A stretch of DNA of 64,000 nucleotides from SAR86 cluster bacterium AG-349-I13 (GTDB lineage: Bacteria; Pseudomonadota; Gammaproteobacteria; Magnimaribacterales; TMED112), in assembly GCA_003278815.1 (NCBI GenBank), contig QCDB01000004.1, forward strand, positions 1-64,000, given 5' to 3'. How positions within the stretch are numbered: position 1 is the stretch's first letter; every line of letters starts with the position of its first letter. Positions 9,502 to 18,313 of the stretch are shown in pieces. The translations under genes and the position numbers were made by a program. The notes beneath the pieces are model-generated. The model was not told where the DNA came from. It was given only the letters and a program-made list of their open reading frames with translations, and ran no database searches.

Positions 9502-10763
9502 TTAAAAACTTCTTTAAGTTTTTCCCTATCAGATTGATAGTACTTTCCAGCAAAGTAATAAAGAGGTGGGCCTAGCACAAGAAACATCAAGCTAAATCCA
9601 ACAAGTAAATTTGTATAAGGGTCTTCATAGCCTTGAGCTACAGCATAATCAGCCATTATGCCAAATACTATTGATCCAATTGCGATGCCTAGTAGATTTA
9701 AACAGAGCAGATTAAAGGCTACAACCGTGCCTTTTATTGATGAAGGAACAAGCTCTTGAATAACAGCGAATATAGGGCCATAAAAACATCCAAGACTGAA
9801 TGCAGAGGAACAAATACCAACCCAAAAAAGAATGTTATCTGTCTCAAGGTATCTGGTAAAAGCTAAAGGTAGAAGCAATAAAGTTAATATTAAAAGAAAC
9901 CAAGTTCTTGGTAGATTATATGTTTTCAGTGCCCAATCACTGGCAATGCCTCCAAACAAACTGCCAAGCACACCAAACACTACAAAGATCCATCCATTTA
10001 TTTGGCCAAAAGTATTTGGATTAAAGCCTTTATCGGCCACTGCCCAAATAACTTCAAATTGTGCAGCACCAAGCACAAGATGGTAAAGGGTGCCTGCTGT
10101 TATAGTTAAGACAAGTGATTTTGATGTTGAAAGCGCTTTATATAGCAATGTAATTATTTCAAAAAATGTTTTTGACTCGGGTTTGGTGGAAATATTTTTT
10201 CGAGGTGAGTCTTTCACAAAAAGCATTAAGAAACCGAGAAAAAGCCCTATCAACCCAAGTAAATAAAAACATCCTCTCCATCCGATCATAGGCTCAAGGT
10301 AGCCAGCAATAAGTAAACTAATACCCACACCCACTGGTACACCTAAGTAGTAAAAACCTGCGGCAAAGCCAAGCCTTTTTTGCTCGTATCTATCCGACAA
10401 AATTGACATTGTGGTAGGAGTAATTGTTGACTCTCCAACACCAATAAAAAGTCTTGGTGCTGCTAAAGTGAAAAAGTTTTTAGCGAATCCTGAAATTGCA
10501 GTAAAAGCACTCCATAAGATAACCCCTATACCTATAATCTTGGTCCTGTTGTATCTATCTGCAAGTGTTCCAACAAATAACCCAGCAACGGTATAAAAGA
10601 AAATGAAAACTATGCCAGTTAAGAGACCAATTTCTGTATCGGAAAGGTTTAAATCGCTTTTTAAAAATGGGGCAAAACTGGAAATAAATTGTCGATCGAC
10701 AAAATTTATCACATTCAACAAAGTGACAAATAACAGAAAGCTTGTATTACGTAAGTTAATAAT
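9498..10763 (-). CDS. MFS transporter, probably started at an ATT codon
   Basis: About 421 residues with twelve predicted membrane segments. It has the Spinster-type MFS pattern: NFVDRQFISSF at the end of the first segment, SDTEIGLLTGIVF and the loop-2/3 motif GTLADRYNR. A conventional start would be TTG at 10719-10721, but that cuts the first membrane helix in half. The frame stays open upstream and encodes NTSFLLFVTLLNVINFVD, completing the helix. The only plausible initiators there are ATT codons at 10761-10763 or 10758-10760, directly after AGAGGGGGTAG, the best ribosome site nearby. I therefore chose 10763. It is last in the minus-strand operon. Substrate unknown. Confidence 0.85.
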   Translation of the reverse strand: MINLRNTSFLLFVTLLNVINFVDRQFISSFAPFLKSDLNLSDTEIGLLTGIVFIFFYTVAGLFVGTLADRYNRTKIIGIGVILWSAFTAISGFAKNFFTLAAPRLFIGVGESTITPTTMSILSDRYEQKRLGFAAGFYYLGVPVGVGISLLIAGYLEPMIGWRGCFYLLGLIGLFLGFLMLFVKDSPRKNISTKPESKTFFEIITLLYKALSTSKSLVLTITAGTLYHLVLGAAQFEVIWAVADKGFNPNTFGQINGWIFVVFGVLGSLFGGIASDWALKTYNLPRTWFLLILTLLLLPLAFTRYLETDNILFWVGICSSAFSLGCFYGPIFAVIQELVPSSIKGTVVAFNLLCLNLLGIAIGSIVFGIMADYAVAQGYEDPYTNLLVGFSLMFLVLGPPLYYFAGKYYQSDREKLKEVFN

Positions 10764-10786
10764 CTACCCCCTCTGATATTATGTAC

Positions 10787-11389
10787 TTATTTTAAAGATA
10801 ATGCCTTTTTAAACGCCTCTCTTTCAAAAAGATTCTTAGACCATCTTTTAATATTTGGTTTTAGTGCTTGATGTATCTCCAAGTTGCTGGCTAGATGAAT
10901 TGCATAACTCACACAAATATCAGCAATCGTAAATCTATTTGAACAAAGATACTCTTTTCCCTCTAAAGAACTTTCTAGCAATTTCAACCTAGATACAAAC
11001 CATCTGCTGTATCCTTCAACTGCTCCATCTGCGACTCCTGGTTCTTGAAATTTGTATCTTAAAACAACAGTTTGCGGGAAGGTAAGAGTTGCATCTGAAT
11101 GGAACAACCAGTTTAAGTAATTTGGATAATCCTTTTCATCTGGTTGAACACATAATTCTGTTGGGCCATATTTTTCAACAATGTATTGGCACATCGCAAC
11201 TGATTCAGTCATTTTTACATCTCCATCAACAAGATATGGCACAGTTCCAAGCATATTTGTTTCTAAATATTCTTTTTGGAATACTCTTGGAGGGAAGGGC
11301 ATCATATCAAGCTCATACTCAAGGCCCATTTCCTCTGCAGTCCATATAGGTCTCAAAGCTCTTGAATTTTGTGTACCATAAATTTTCAT
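10787..11389 (-). CDS. glutathione S-transferase family protein
   Basis: A 200-residue two-domain cytosolic protein. The N-terminal thioredoxin-like domain starts MKIYGTQNSRALRPIWTAEEMGL and includes the glutathione-binding TVPYLVDGDVKMTESVAM (cis-proline and ES pair). A helical C-terminal domain contains RFTIADICVSYAI, the usual N-capping and hydrophobic staple region of GSTs. It lies between birA and the MFS gene on the minus strand with short spacers. A role in detoxification or glutathione-dependent chemistry is likely; the substrate cannot be told. Confidence 0.88.
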   Translation of the reverse strand: MKIYGTQNSRALRPIWTAEEMGLEYELDMMPFPPRVFQKEYLETNMLGTVPYLVDGDVKMTESVAMCQYIVEKYGPTELCVQPDEKDYPNYLNWLFHSDATLTFPQTVVLRYKFQEPGVADGAVEGYSRWFVSRLKLLESSLEGKEYLCSNRFTIADICVSYAIHLASNLEIHQALKPNIKRWSKNLFEREAFKKALSLK

Positions 11390-11402
11390 ATATCTAGAAA
11401 TT

Positions 11403-12101
11403 CTAATATAAATTTAAAACACTTAAAGAACTTTCTTGATAGGCAAAAACTTTACCGCTGGTATTCTTTAACAAAGCTGCACCTGTATGATCAATGCCTT
11501 GAAAAAAGAGGTCTTCATTAGAAGATGCAATTTTAATTTTGCTATTCATATGGACACAATTCGCCAGCCAATCAGACTGCCAGTTTTCATCAGAATAATT
11601 TTCTAGTTTTGAAACTTCCCAAGCTAACTTTCGAACAAACGTCAATTTTTTCTCTTCATCATTTAAATTTTCATCTAAATCACCCCAATGCGGCTCATTT
11701 GGAGTTACTTTTAAATTAATACCTATTCCTAAAACAACTAAAAATTTATCTTCAAAATTTTCTGTTTCTACAAGAATTCCGCCGATTTTTTTGGATTCGT
11801 ATATCAGATCATTTGGCCACTTTAGCTTTACACATTTACCAAATATTTTTTCTATAGCGATTGTAGTTTTCAGACCGGCTAGCAAACTCAGAGCTGGGTG
11901 TGGTTTTCCGCAAAAGAAGCCATACGAGAATGAAATGTTACCTTTTGGGCTCTCCCATCTTTTTTGATTTCTGCCTCTGCCATCGGTCTGTTTATCTGCG
12001 GTAATTAGAGTTGGTTTAAGTTTTTTCTTACATTCAATTCTACAAAGATCGTTAGTCGAACCAACAACTTCAAAATGTAAGTGATGATAATTTTCAGGCA
12101 T
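11403..12101 (-). CDS. birA: biotin--[acetyl-CoA-carboxylase] ligase, without DNA-binding domain
   Basis: A 232-residue biotin protein ligase that attaches biotin to the carboxylase carrier protein through biotinyl-AMP. Visible motifs are GSTND near the N-terminus, the biotinyl-AMP loop DGRGRNQKRWESP, KWPNDLIY, and KIGGILVE followed by VLGIGINL. E. coli BirA has about 320 residues with an N-terminal winged helix; that domain is absent here, so this is a monofunctional enzyme rather than a repressor. Its start overlaps the end of the upstream YwaF-like gene by eight bases, indicating translational coupling. Confidence 0.92.
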   Translation of the reverse strand: MPENYHHLHFEVVGSTNDLCRIECKKKLKPTLITADKQTDGRGRNQKRWESPKGNISFSYGFFCGKPHPALSLLAGLKTTIAIEKIFGKCVKLKWPNDLIYESKKIGGILVETENFEDKFLVVLGIGINLKVTPNEPHWGDLDENLNDEEKKLTFVRKLAWEVSKLENYSDENWQSDWLANCVHMNSKIKIASSNEDLFFQGIDHTGAALLKNTSGKVFAYQESSLSVLNLY

Positions 12102-12786
12102 TCTTATCTTTTAACTGATAAGGAACGTAGAGTAAATAAGTTAGTAGCCAAGCTACAGGTATTAATGCAACTATGTGCATTGGTGCCTCAGGCATAAAAT
12201 TCATAATATTATCGCCAGCAGGTTTTTCCAGAATGTACCAATAATTGGTATCTAGTAAAAAATTTAGGCCATACATGGCAGGCAAGAATACAAAACTGGT
12301 AAATAACATAATGGTGAAATAATCTTTTAAATATGGTCGCTCTTTGGTCAATATTAGAACCACTGAAACACCCAACAAAATTAAAGTATGGCCATACATA
12401 TGATTCAAATAATCAAATGTAGGAAAGCCTGTAAGCGTATCTGGTGTAAGAACAGACATACCGGCACCAGCTATCCCCCAGAAATATGCAAATAAAAAGA
12501 ATATTCTATGACCGCCTAGCAAATATATTGAAATACACCACGTTGAAAACGCACACATATGCAAAGGCAGCGAGTCTTTCACTAGTTCATCAAAATAAGC
12601 GACTTTAAAAAAGGGATCAATAATTTCGTGTGAAATCATAAGAAAAGCTAAAAAGTATTTAACGTTTCTGATTGTTTTTTCACTGCTACCAATAAAAATT
12701 TTTGGAAGATAAACTACCAAAGCAATACATAATGCAGCAAAGATAATATGCGATGAGTCTAGAAGGTTAAATGGTTCAGGTTGCAT
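12094..12786 (-). CDS. YwaF/TIGR02206-family integral membrane protein, copy A
   Basis: A 230-residue protein with about six or seven membrane helices. It shares a distinct block pattern with the gene at 14446: LPLHMCAFS (H76, C78), YFWGIAGAGMSVLTPD, YGHTLILLG (H133), RPYLKDY, NYWYILEKPAG and NFMPEAPMH. These conserved polar residues inside membrane helices are the signature of the YwaF family, related to eukaryotic TMEM164, for which I recall a reported acyltransferase activity; no function is proven for bacterial members. It overlaps the GMC oxidoreductase gene by 11 bases and birA by eight, so it belongs to that operon. Confidence 0.85.
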   Translation of the reverse strand: MQPEPFNLLDSSHIIFAALCIALVVYLPKIFIGSSEKTIRNVKYFLAFLMISHEIIDPFFKVAYFDELVKDSLPLHMCAFSTWCISIYLLGGHRIFFLFAYFWGIAGAGMSVLTPDTLTGFPTFDYLNHMYGHTLILLGVSVVLILTKERPYLKDYFTIMLFTSFVFLPAMYGLNFLLDTNYWYILEKPAGDNIMNFMPEAPMHIVALIPVAWLLTYLLYVPYQLKDKNA

Positions 12787-14449
12787 CTTGTTTAATTAAA
12801 TCGGCTGCTTTTTCAGCAATCATAATAGCAGGTGCATTCGTATTACCACCTATTAGGGTTGGCATTATTGAAGCATCAACTACTCTTAAATTTTTAATAC
12901 CTTTAACTTTAAGATTGTTATCGACAACAGCCATGTCATCATTCCCCATTTTACATGTTCCTACTGGATGGTAAATTGTGTCTGATCTTGCTCTAATAGC
13001 TGACTCGATGGCTTTATCGTCATGAATATTTATTGGATTTCTTACATTATTGAACTGTGCAAGTGGTTCAGTGTTCATAATTTCCATCATCTTACGATAC
13101 CCCTTTATCATTACTTTCATATCTTCATCATTTGATAAATAGTTTGGGTCGATGAGGGGATCATCGTCAGGGTTTTTTGAAGCAATCTTTACTGTTCCAA
13201 CTGACTTAGGTCTTAAAAGGCAGACATGACAACTAAATCCATTGCCCCACATCTCAGTTCTGCCATGATCTTCGACCATTCCAACTGTAAAATGTAGTTG
13301 TAAATCTGGCACTTCTAAATTTTCATCGCTTTTGATGAATGCACCACCTTCAGCAAGGTTAGAAGTCCACATTCCTTTGCTTGCCAAAACAAACTTAATC
13401 AGCTCAAAGGGTGCCCTCATAGTAAATTTTAAAGACTTAAAAGGTTTTGCAAATAATTCCCAACTATCAACTCTGTGCGAAGTGATGTAATCAATATGAT
13501 CCTGCAAATTCTCACCAACCCCTTTGAGGTCTAAAACACATTCAATATTATGTGATTGCAAAAAACTTTCGTTTCCAATACCTGATCTTTGCAATATGGT
13601 TGGAGAGCCATAAGCACCACCGCATAACAATATTTCTTTTTTAGCATGTAATTCGTTTGCTATATTTTTGGTTGTACATTTAACTGAGACAGCTGTTAAA
13701 TTTTTGAAGTTTATTTTGTCGACCACAGTATCTGTCATAATCGTTAAATTTTTTCTGTGCTTAGCTGGATTTAAATAGGCTACCGCAGCGCTACATCTTT
13801 TTCCGTTTTTTTGGGTTACTTGGTATACGCCTACACCCTCTTGATCACCACCATTAAAGTCATCATTAGTTTTGTAGTGTTTGCTCCCTGCCTCAACAAA
13901 ATATCTGGTGAATGGATTATCGTGCCTGAGTTGAGCAACATTTAATGGACCATTCTGACCATGAAATTGATCATCTAATGCTTCATTATGTTCTGACTTA
14001 ACAAAGTAGGGCAAAACATCTTGATACGACCAGCCATCATTTCCAAGAGCAGCCCAATGATCATAATCCCATTTATGACCTCTGATATATACCATGCCAT
14101 TTACAGAACTAGAACCTCCTAACGTTCTTCCTCTTGGTTGAAAGCCTTTTCTTTTTTCTTGGTAACTTTGAGGTATTGGGTGCGAGCCACCCAATGAATC
14201 TACCGCATTTGCTGCTCCTTCAGTAACTGTTACTTCATTAAACCCTTTTTGCGGGACTGTATCATATTGATAGGCATATTCAGATTCTTGAAGAAAGGCA
14301 AACATGGCAGGTATCTGAATAAATGGAGTTTTATCTGGAGGGCCTGTCTCTAGTAAACAGACTGAAACATTTGGATTTTCTGTTAATCTATTGGCCAAAA
14401 CACAGCCTGCAGATCCACCACCTACAATGATGTAATCGAATTCACTCAT
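12776..14449 (-). CDS. GMC-family FAD-dependent alcohol oxidoreductase
   Basis: A 557-residue flavoprotein of the glucose-methanol-choline family (choline dehydrogenase-like). The FAD site is YIIVGGGSAGCVLANRL at the N-terminus. GRTLGGSSSVNGMVYIRG is the first GMC signature, and the C-terminus carries YHPVGTCKMG with the active-site histidine and VVDASIMPTLIGGNTNAPA. Around residues 72-98, before GFQPRGRTLGG, there is an insert of about 25-30 residues not usual in the family. The gene sits between two YwaF-like membrane-protein genes, overlapping both (4 and 11 bases), which suggests a membrane-associated alcohol or lipid substrate. The substrate is not identified. Confidence 0.93.
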   Translation of the reverse strand: MSEFDYIIVGGGSAGCVLANRLTENPNVSVCLLETGPPDKTPFIQIPAMFAFLQESEYAYQYDTVPQKGFNEVTVTEGAANAVDSLGGSHPIPQSYQEKRKGFQPRGRTLGGSSSVNGMVYIRGHKWDYDHWAALGNDGWSYQDVLPYFVKSEHNEALDDQFHGQNGPLNVAQLRHDNPFTRYFVEAGSKHYKTNDDFNGGDQEGVGVYQVTQKNGKRCSAAVAYLNPAKHRKNLTIMTDTVVDKINFKNLTAVSVKCTTKNIANELHAKKEILLCGGAYGSPTILQRSGIGNESFLQSHNIECVLDLKGVGENLQDHIDYITSHRVDSWELFAKPFKSLKFTMRAPFELIKFVLASKGMWTSNLAEGGAFIKSDENLEVPDLQLHFTVGMVEDHGRTEMWGNGFSCHVCLLRPKSVGTVKIASKNPDDDPLIDPNYLSNDEDMKVMIKGYRKMMEIMNTEPLAQFNNVRNPINIHDDKAIESAIRARSDTIYHPVGTCKMGNDDMAVVDNNLKVKGIKNLRVVDASIMPTLIGGNTNAPAIMIAEKAADLIKQDAT

Positions 14450-15150
14450 GCCTTCTTAGTTTTATCCCAAATTAAGAAAGGTACGTAGGTTATAAAAAAT
14501 ACAACTAATGCTAGAGGTGCTACACCCAACATGTGATAAGGAGGAGCTGGCATGAAGTCCATTAAAGATTCTCCTTCTGGAGTATTCATTAAATACCAAT
14601 AGTTAGCCTCTCCACCGATAACTAAGTTAACGATTAAAATCGGCACCAAGAGCAATATAGTGATGACTGCCATTTTCCAGAAATTCTGAAGGTACGGTCT
14701 ATGTTTTAGAACAGCTAAAGCAAAAAATATACCCAAAATTATTTGGCCATGACCGTAAAAGAACATGAAGAACTCTATGTCAGGCCATGCTTCTGTAAGG
14801 TCAGGAGTAAGGAGCGCCATAGTTGCACCACCTACGCCCCAATAAAAGGGTAATTCAAAAAACATCTGATTCTTCTTTTTTTGTAAGAGAAAAATACCGA
14901 TTAATACAGCACTAAAATTACACATATGCAACGGTAAGTAAGTTTCCCAAGGTTTATCAAAGCCATAAATATAGATAAAAGGTTTAGTCACCTCAAAAAC
15001 CAAAAGTGAAATACCTATTAATTTAGCAAAGATATCTTGTACTTTATTACTGAGAAAATTCCCTATTACACAAAGCACAGCAATTATCAAAAAACTGTAA
15101 GTTAGAGCTTGAGTGTGTTGCTCTCCAAAAAGAATAAACGGTTCTGACAT
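14446..15150 (-). CDS. YwaF/TIGR02206-family integral membrane protein, copy B
   Basis: A 234-residue polytopic membrane protein paralogous to the gene at 12094. It shares LPLHMCNFS (H75, C77), FYWGVGGATMALLTPDL, YGHGQIILG (H134), HRPYLQNF, NYWYLMNTPEGE and MDFMPAPPYH. It is the first gene of the minus-strand operon that continues with the GMC oxidoreductase; the overlap is ATGA. The two YwaF copies are clearly divergent in sequence, so they look like long-kept paralogues with separate roles or subunits, not a recent duplication. Confidence 0.85.
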   Translation of the reverse strand: MSEPFILFGEQHTQALTYSFLIIAVLCVIGNFLSNKVQDIFAKLIGISLLVFEVTKPFIYIYGFDKPWETYLPLHMCNFSAVLIGIFLLQKKKNQMFFELPFYWGVGGATMALLTPDLTEAWPDIEFFMFFYGHGQIILGIFFALAVLKHRPYLQNFWKMAVITILLLVPILIVNLVIGGEANYWYLMNTPEGESLMDFMPAPPYHMLGVAPLALVVFFITYVPFLIWDKTKKA

Positions 15151-15219
15151 AGATCCCCCTCAAAAAAACCTATCTCTAATAATACAACTTGAGTTGATAG
15201 ATACAAAATATAATTTAAG

Positions 15220-15750
15220 ATGAAATTAAATAAAAAAATGTCAAACGATTGTCTGCTTTTAAATGGAAACGGAAAACCAGTAAGTTATTTTCCTTTATCT
15301 ACAATTGACTGGAAAACAGCTGTAAGATTGTTGTTCACGAAAAATGTGATTGTCATTAAAAGTCACGAAAAATGGTCTGTTAGATCACCTTCTGTAGAAG
15401 TTGAAGTGCCAAGCATAATAATGTTGAGAAGGTTTCACAAGTTTCAAAACTACGTGAAATTTTCTAGGTCCAATGTTTTTCTAAGAGATATGTATAGATG
15501 CCAATATTGCGGCAATATTTTTGATTTAAAACAACTTACCTTGGACCATGTTATTCCAAGATCTAAAGGGGGTGTTACTAATTGGGAAAATATCGTTACT
15601 TGTTGCAAAGGCTGTAATACCGCGAAGGGTTCGAAAATTATTAAACCTATAAATGAACCAAAGAAACCTAGTTTTGCCCATCTATTAAATGGGCATAAAC
15701 TAAATAAAAATGACTTTCCAGATCAAGCGTGGGCTGATTATATCTTTTAG
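15220..15750 (+). CDS. HNH endonuclease family protein
   Basis: A 176-residue protein with a C-terminal HNH domain: CQYCG, then LTLDHVIPRSKGG and NWENIVTCCKGCNTAKGS. The two CxxC pairs form the structural zinc site and the DHVIPRSKGG/NIVTCC blocks give the His-Asn-His metal site. The N-terminal CLLLNGNGKPVSYFPLSTIDWKTAV block is the one seen in a widespread, uncharacterised proteobacterial HNH family. A second possible ATG lies at 15238, six codons in. It is divergent from the YwaF-GMC operon. No methylase partner is visible, so a restriction role is not supported. Confidence 0.88.
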   Translation: MKLNKKMSNDCLLLNGNGKPVSYFPLSTIDWKTAVRLLFTKNVIVIKSHEKWSVRSPSVEVEVPSIIMLRRFHKFQNYVKFSRSNVFLRDMYRCQYCGNIFDLKQLTLDHVIPRSKGGVTNWENIVTCCKGCNTAKGSKIIKPINEPKKPSFAHLLNGHKLNKNDFPDQAWADYIF

Positions 15751-16349
15751 TATTTTACTGAGCACCCATAAGGCCTGGTTTTATTTTCTTTTACCTCTTC
15801 ACCAGAAAGCATTTGACTTACTGCATTTCTGACGTAATTTTTTGCTTTACTTAAATCAGTAGAAAAAAGTGCTCCAGTGTTACCCAAATTATCAATAGCG
15901 CCTTGATATCTAACTTTGCCTAATTCATCAATTACAAACATATGAGGAGTTGTTTTGGCACTAAACATTCTTCCAACAGACCCCTCAGCATCTAATAAAA
16001 CGTGAGAAGGGTAAGCACTTCTTTTATTTGTAAGTTCCTTGGCTTGATCATTAGTTATATAACCTTGTTTACCTTTAGCAGAAGAAACAATGGACAGCCA
16101 AACAATATCTTGATCACTCATTTCTTTTTGTAAGCTTTGCATATTGCCAGTGTCATAATGTCTTTTTACAAATGGACAATCATGATTGGTCCATTCTAAG
16201 ACCACCTTTTTACCTTTGAATTGCTCAAGCGATACTCTTTGATCATCTTGATTTAACAAATTAAATAATGGTGCATCATCACCATTTTTCACTGAAGTTG
16301 CGCCTATTAGACTCAACAACATTAAACTTAATATCCTAATTTTCATCAA
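15747..16349 (-). CDS. exported redoxin (AhpC/TSA-like thioredoxin-fold protein)
   Basis: A 200-residue protein with a signal peptide (MMKIRILSLMLLSLIGATS) and a thioredoxin-like redoxin domain: DDAPLFNLLNQDDQRVSLEQFKGKKVVLEW, then NHDCPFVKRHYD with the presumed reactive cysteine, and a C-terminal TRPYGCSVKY carrying a second conserved cysteine. It overlaps the DsbD-like gene by 14 bases. The pair therefore looks like a periplasmic redoxin kept reduced by its membrane electron donor. Its stop interlocks with the stop of the convergent HNH gene. Confidence 0.85.
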   Translation of the reverse strand: MMKIRILSLMLLSLIGATSVKNGDDAPLFNLLNQDDQRVSLEQFKGKKVVLEWTNHDCPFVKRHYDTGNMQSLQKEMSDQDIVWLSIVSSAKGKQGYITNDQAKELTNKRSAYPSHVLLDAEGSVGRMFSAKTTPHMFVIDELGKVRYQGAIDNLGNTGALFSTDLSKAKNYVRNAVSQMLSGEEVKENKTRPYGCSVKY

Positions 16350-18282
16350 CTACCTCCAATAAATAATTCTCAGTTAATATTTCATTAAGAACCATAGGTT
16401 CGTCAAGTGTTTTATCCCAATATACGTATAAAGGAATTCCTGATCGATTGTATTTTTCAATTTCTTCTGCAATTTCAGAGTTTCTGTTAGTCCAGTCAGC
16501 TTTAAGATATGTGATATTTTCTTCATTAAATTTATTAAAGACATCATCACTAAAAGCGACTGCTTCGTTCACTTTGCAAGTAATGCACCACGCAGCTGTA
16601 AAATTAATAAAGTAGGGTTGTTCGTTCATGCGCAGTTCTTTTTCTTTTTTTACGGACCAAGCAATTGATTTACTGTCATTCATTACCTCAACATTTTTAA
16701 AATCCCATTCAATTAATTGAGTACCCCAAATAAGTGCTATTACTGCAGAAATAAATGAGGCAAACTTAATTTTTGTGATAACAAGCCATGAAGCAAAGGC
16801 TAATGAAAACCAACCGATGAGGACAAATAAAATTGAATTAGCATCAACTTGATTTGCAAGCACCCATAGCAACCATATTGCTGCGGCGAACATCATAAAG
16901 CCAAAGAATTGCTTTAACGATTCCATCCACTTGCCGGGTTTTGGTAAGAAATTTACTAGGGATGGAAATAATGCAATTAAGAAATATGGTAATGCGAAGC
17001 CTATAGCTAAAAATAAAAATACTAAATAAGAAAAAATATCTGGCTGAATAAGAGCAAAACCGAGAGCTGCCCCCATAAAAGGTGCCGTACATGGTGATGC
17101 AACAATTACAGCTAATGTTCCGGTAAGAAACGAATTGAATGGCCCTGAACCATCGGTATGTCTTTCTAACTTTCCTAAACTTCCTCCAATACTTGAATCT
17201 GTTACCAGATAAATTCCAATTCCAAAGATTAAGGTAGATAAAATAGTAACGATGAATGGGCTTTGTAGTTGGTAGCCCCAACCAATCATTTCCCCAGCAT
17301 TTTTTAGAGAAACGAGTATTGCTGCAATCGTCATGAAAGTTGCAATTACACCAACAACATAAGCACTTGCATTTTGAGTTACCGATGAATTGGATTCAGC
17401 CGAGCTTTTAACGAGCGATAAACCTTTCAATGCTATTACTGGAAGTACGCAAGGCATTAGATTTAAGATTAAACCACCTAGAAAAGCAAAAATAATTGCG
17501 GTTAATAATGAGATCCCTGTATTCATTTCAGCAGAAATAGCCGATGGTATTTCTGCTACTGCGTAAAAGTTTTGTCCGATATTGACTACACCATTCAGTC
17601 CTTTATTGAGATCATCAAAAACTTCAAAAGTTAATTTATTATTTGAAAAAATTTGCTCATTAGAATAATCCATAACTGAATCATCAAAAGGAAAGAAATA
17701 TGATTCTGAGTCAAGTGCTGCATATTCAAGAGTGAAGTTGTTTTGACTTGAGCTTAAAATCATTTCTGGAGGCGCACGTATTGGCACTCTGTTTAACCAT
17801 TTATTTAATTCTTGACTCTCTTCATCGATATTTAAGATTCCATTTTTTAAACTCAGTAGCAGGGTTGCTTCTTCGGGGACGCAGATATCATCACAAACTA
17901 AGAATTTTGTGGTAATTTCTGTGGTTTGGTCTTTTAAGTTTTTTAAATTTAATTCAAAGGGAAAGACTACTTCATTGACATAACCGAATGTCATTAGGGG
18001 AGGATAAATTATTTTTTGCGGACCAGGCCAAACATTCTCTTTAATATCCCATCCAGATGGAGAATCAAATTCAAATATAGGTGGACCTCCAGAATCGCCT
18101 GGATTTATCCAGTAGGTATGCCAGCCAGGAGTAAAAACAAATTTATAACCAAGCTGTATTACACCAGGTTCAGAGATAATATTAGTATTACCAACAATTG
18201 AAATTTCGGCGTGATCAGTCTTGGCAGACTTCGCCTCTACAGAAATAACAAAAAATAATAGAACTAAACTTAAATATCTCAT
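16336..18282 (-). CDS. DsbD/ScsB-like thiol:disulfide interchange protein
   Basis: A 648-residue inner-membrane reductase that carries electrons from cytoplasmic thioredoxin to periplasmic partners. Order of parts: signal peptide; N-terminal DsbD-alpha-like domain with the CDDICVPEE cysteine pair; eight-helix DsbD membrane domain with the two essential cysteine sites MPCVLPVIALKG and ASPCTAPFMGAALGF; and a C-terminal thioredoxin domain with AAWCITCK (C566, C569). It is followed at once by the redoxin gene, its likely client. A GC-rich hairpin separates its start from the upstream hsp20 gene. Confidence 0.92.
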   Translation of the reverse strand: MRYLSLVLLFFVISVEAKSAKTDHAEISIVGNTNIISEPGVIQLGYKFVFTPGWHTYWINPGDSGGPPIFEFDSPSGWDIKENVWPGPQKIIYPPLMTFGYVNEVVFPFELNLKNLKDQTTEITTKFLVCDDICVPEEATLLLSLKNGILNIDEESQELNKWLNRVPIRAPPEMILSSSQNNFTLEYAALDSESYFFPFDDSVMDYSNEQIFSNNKLTFEVFDDLNKGLNGVVNIGQNFYAVAEIPSAISAEMNTGISLLTAIIFAFLGGLILNLMPCVLPVIALKGLSLVKSSAESNSSVTQNASAYVVGVIATFMTIAAILVSLKNAGEMIGWGYQLQSPFIVTILSTLIFGIGIYLVTDSSIGGSLGKLERHTDGSGPFNSFLTGTLAVIVASPCTAPFMGAALGFALIQPDIFSYLVFLFLAIGFALPYFLIALFPSLVNFLPKPGKWMESLKQFFGFMMFAAAIWLLWVLANQVDANSILFVLIGWFSLAFASWLVITKIKFASFISAVIALIWGTQLIEWDFKNVEVMNDSKSIAWSVKKEKELRMNEQPYFINFTAAWCITCKVNEAVAFSDDVFNKFNEENITYLKADWTNRNSEIAEEIEKYNRSGIPLYVYWDKTLDEPMVLNEILTENYLLEVVDEN

Positions 18283-18291
18283 AACAGAGAA

Positions 18292-18308
18292 GGGCGGCAG
18301 TGCCGCCC
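18292..18308 (-). terminator. GC-rich hairpin between hsp20 and the dsbD-like gene
   Basis: A perfect 7-bp stem GGGCGGC/GCCGCCC with a three-base loop, unusual in this AT-rich DNA. Read on the minus strand it falls just after the hsp20 stop and is followed by TTCTCTGTT, a poor U-tract. It is probably an intrinsic terminator or attenuator for hsp20 transcripts, limiting read-through into the dsbD-like gene whose start is about ten bases further on. Confidence 0.6.
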
Positions 18309-18313
18309 TAAAA

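Noticed and set aside
15220-15750. HNH protein as a homing endonuclease or part of a mobile element
   Set aside because: No intron, inverted repeats, integrase or interrupted gene flank it. Its N-terminal block belongs to a common stand-alone proteobacterial family.
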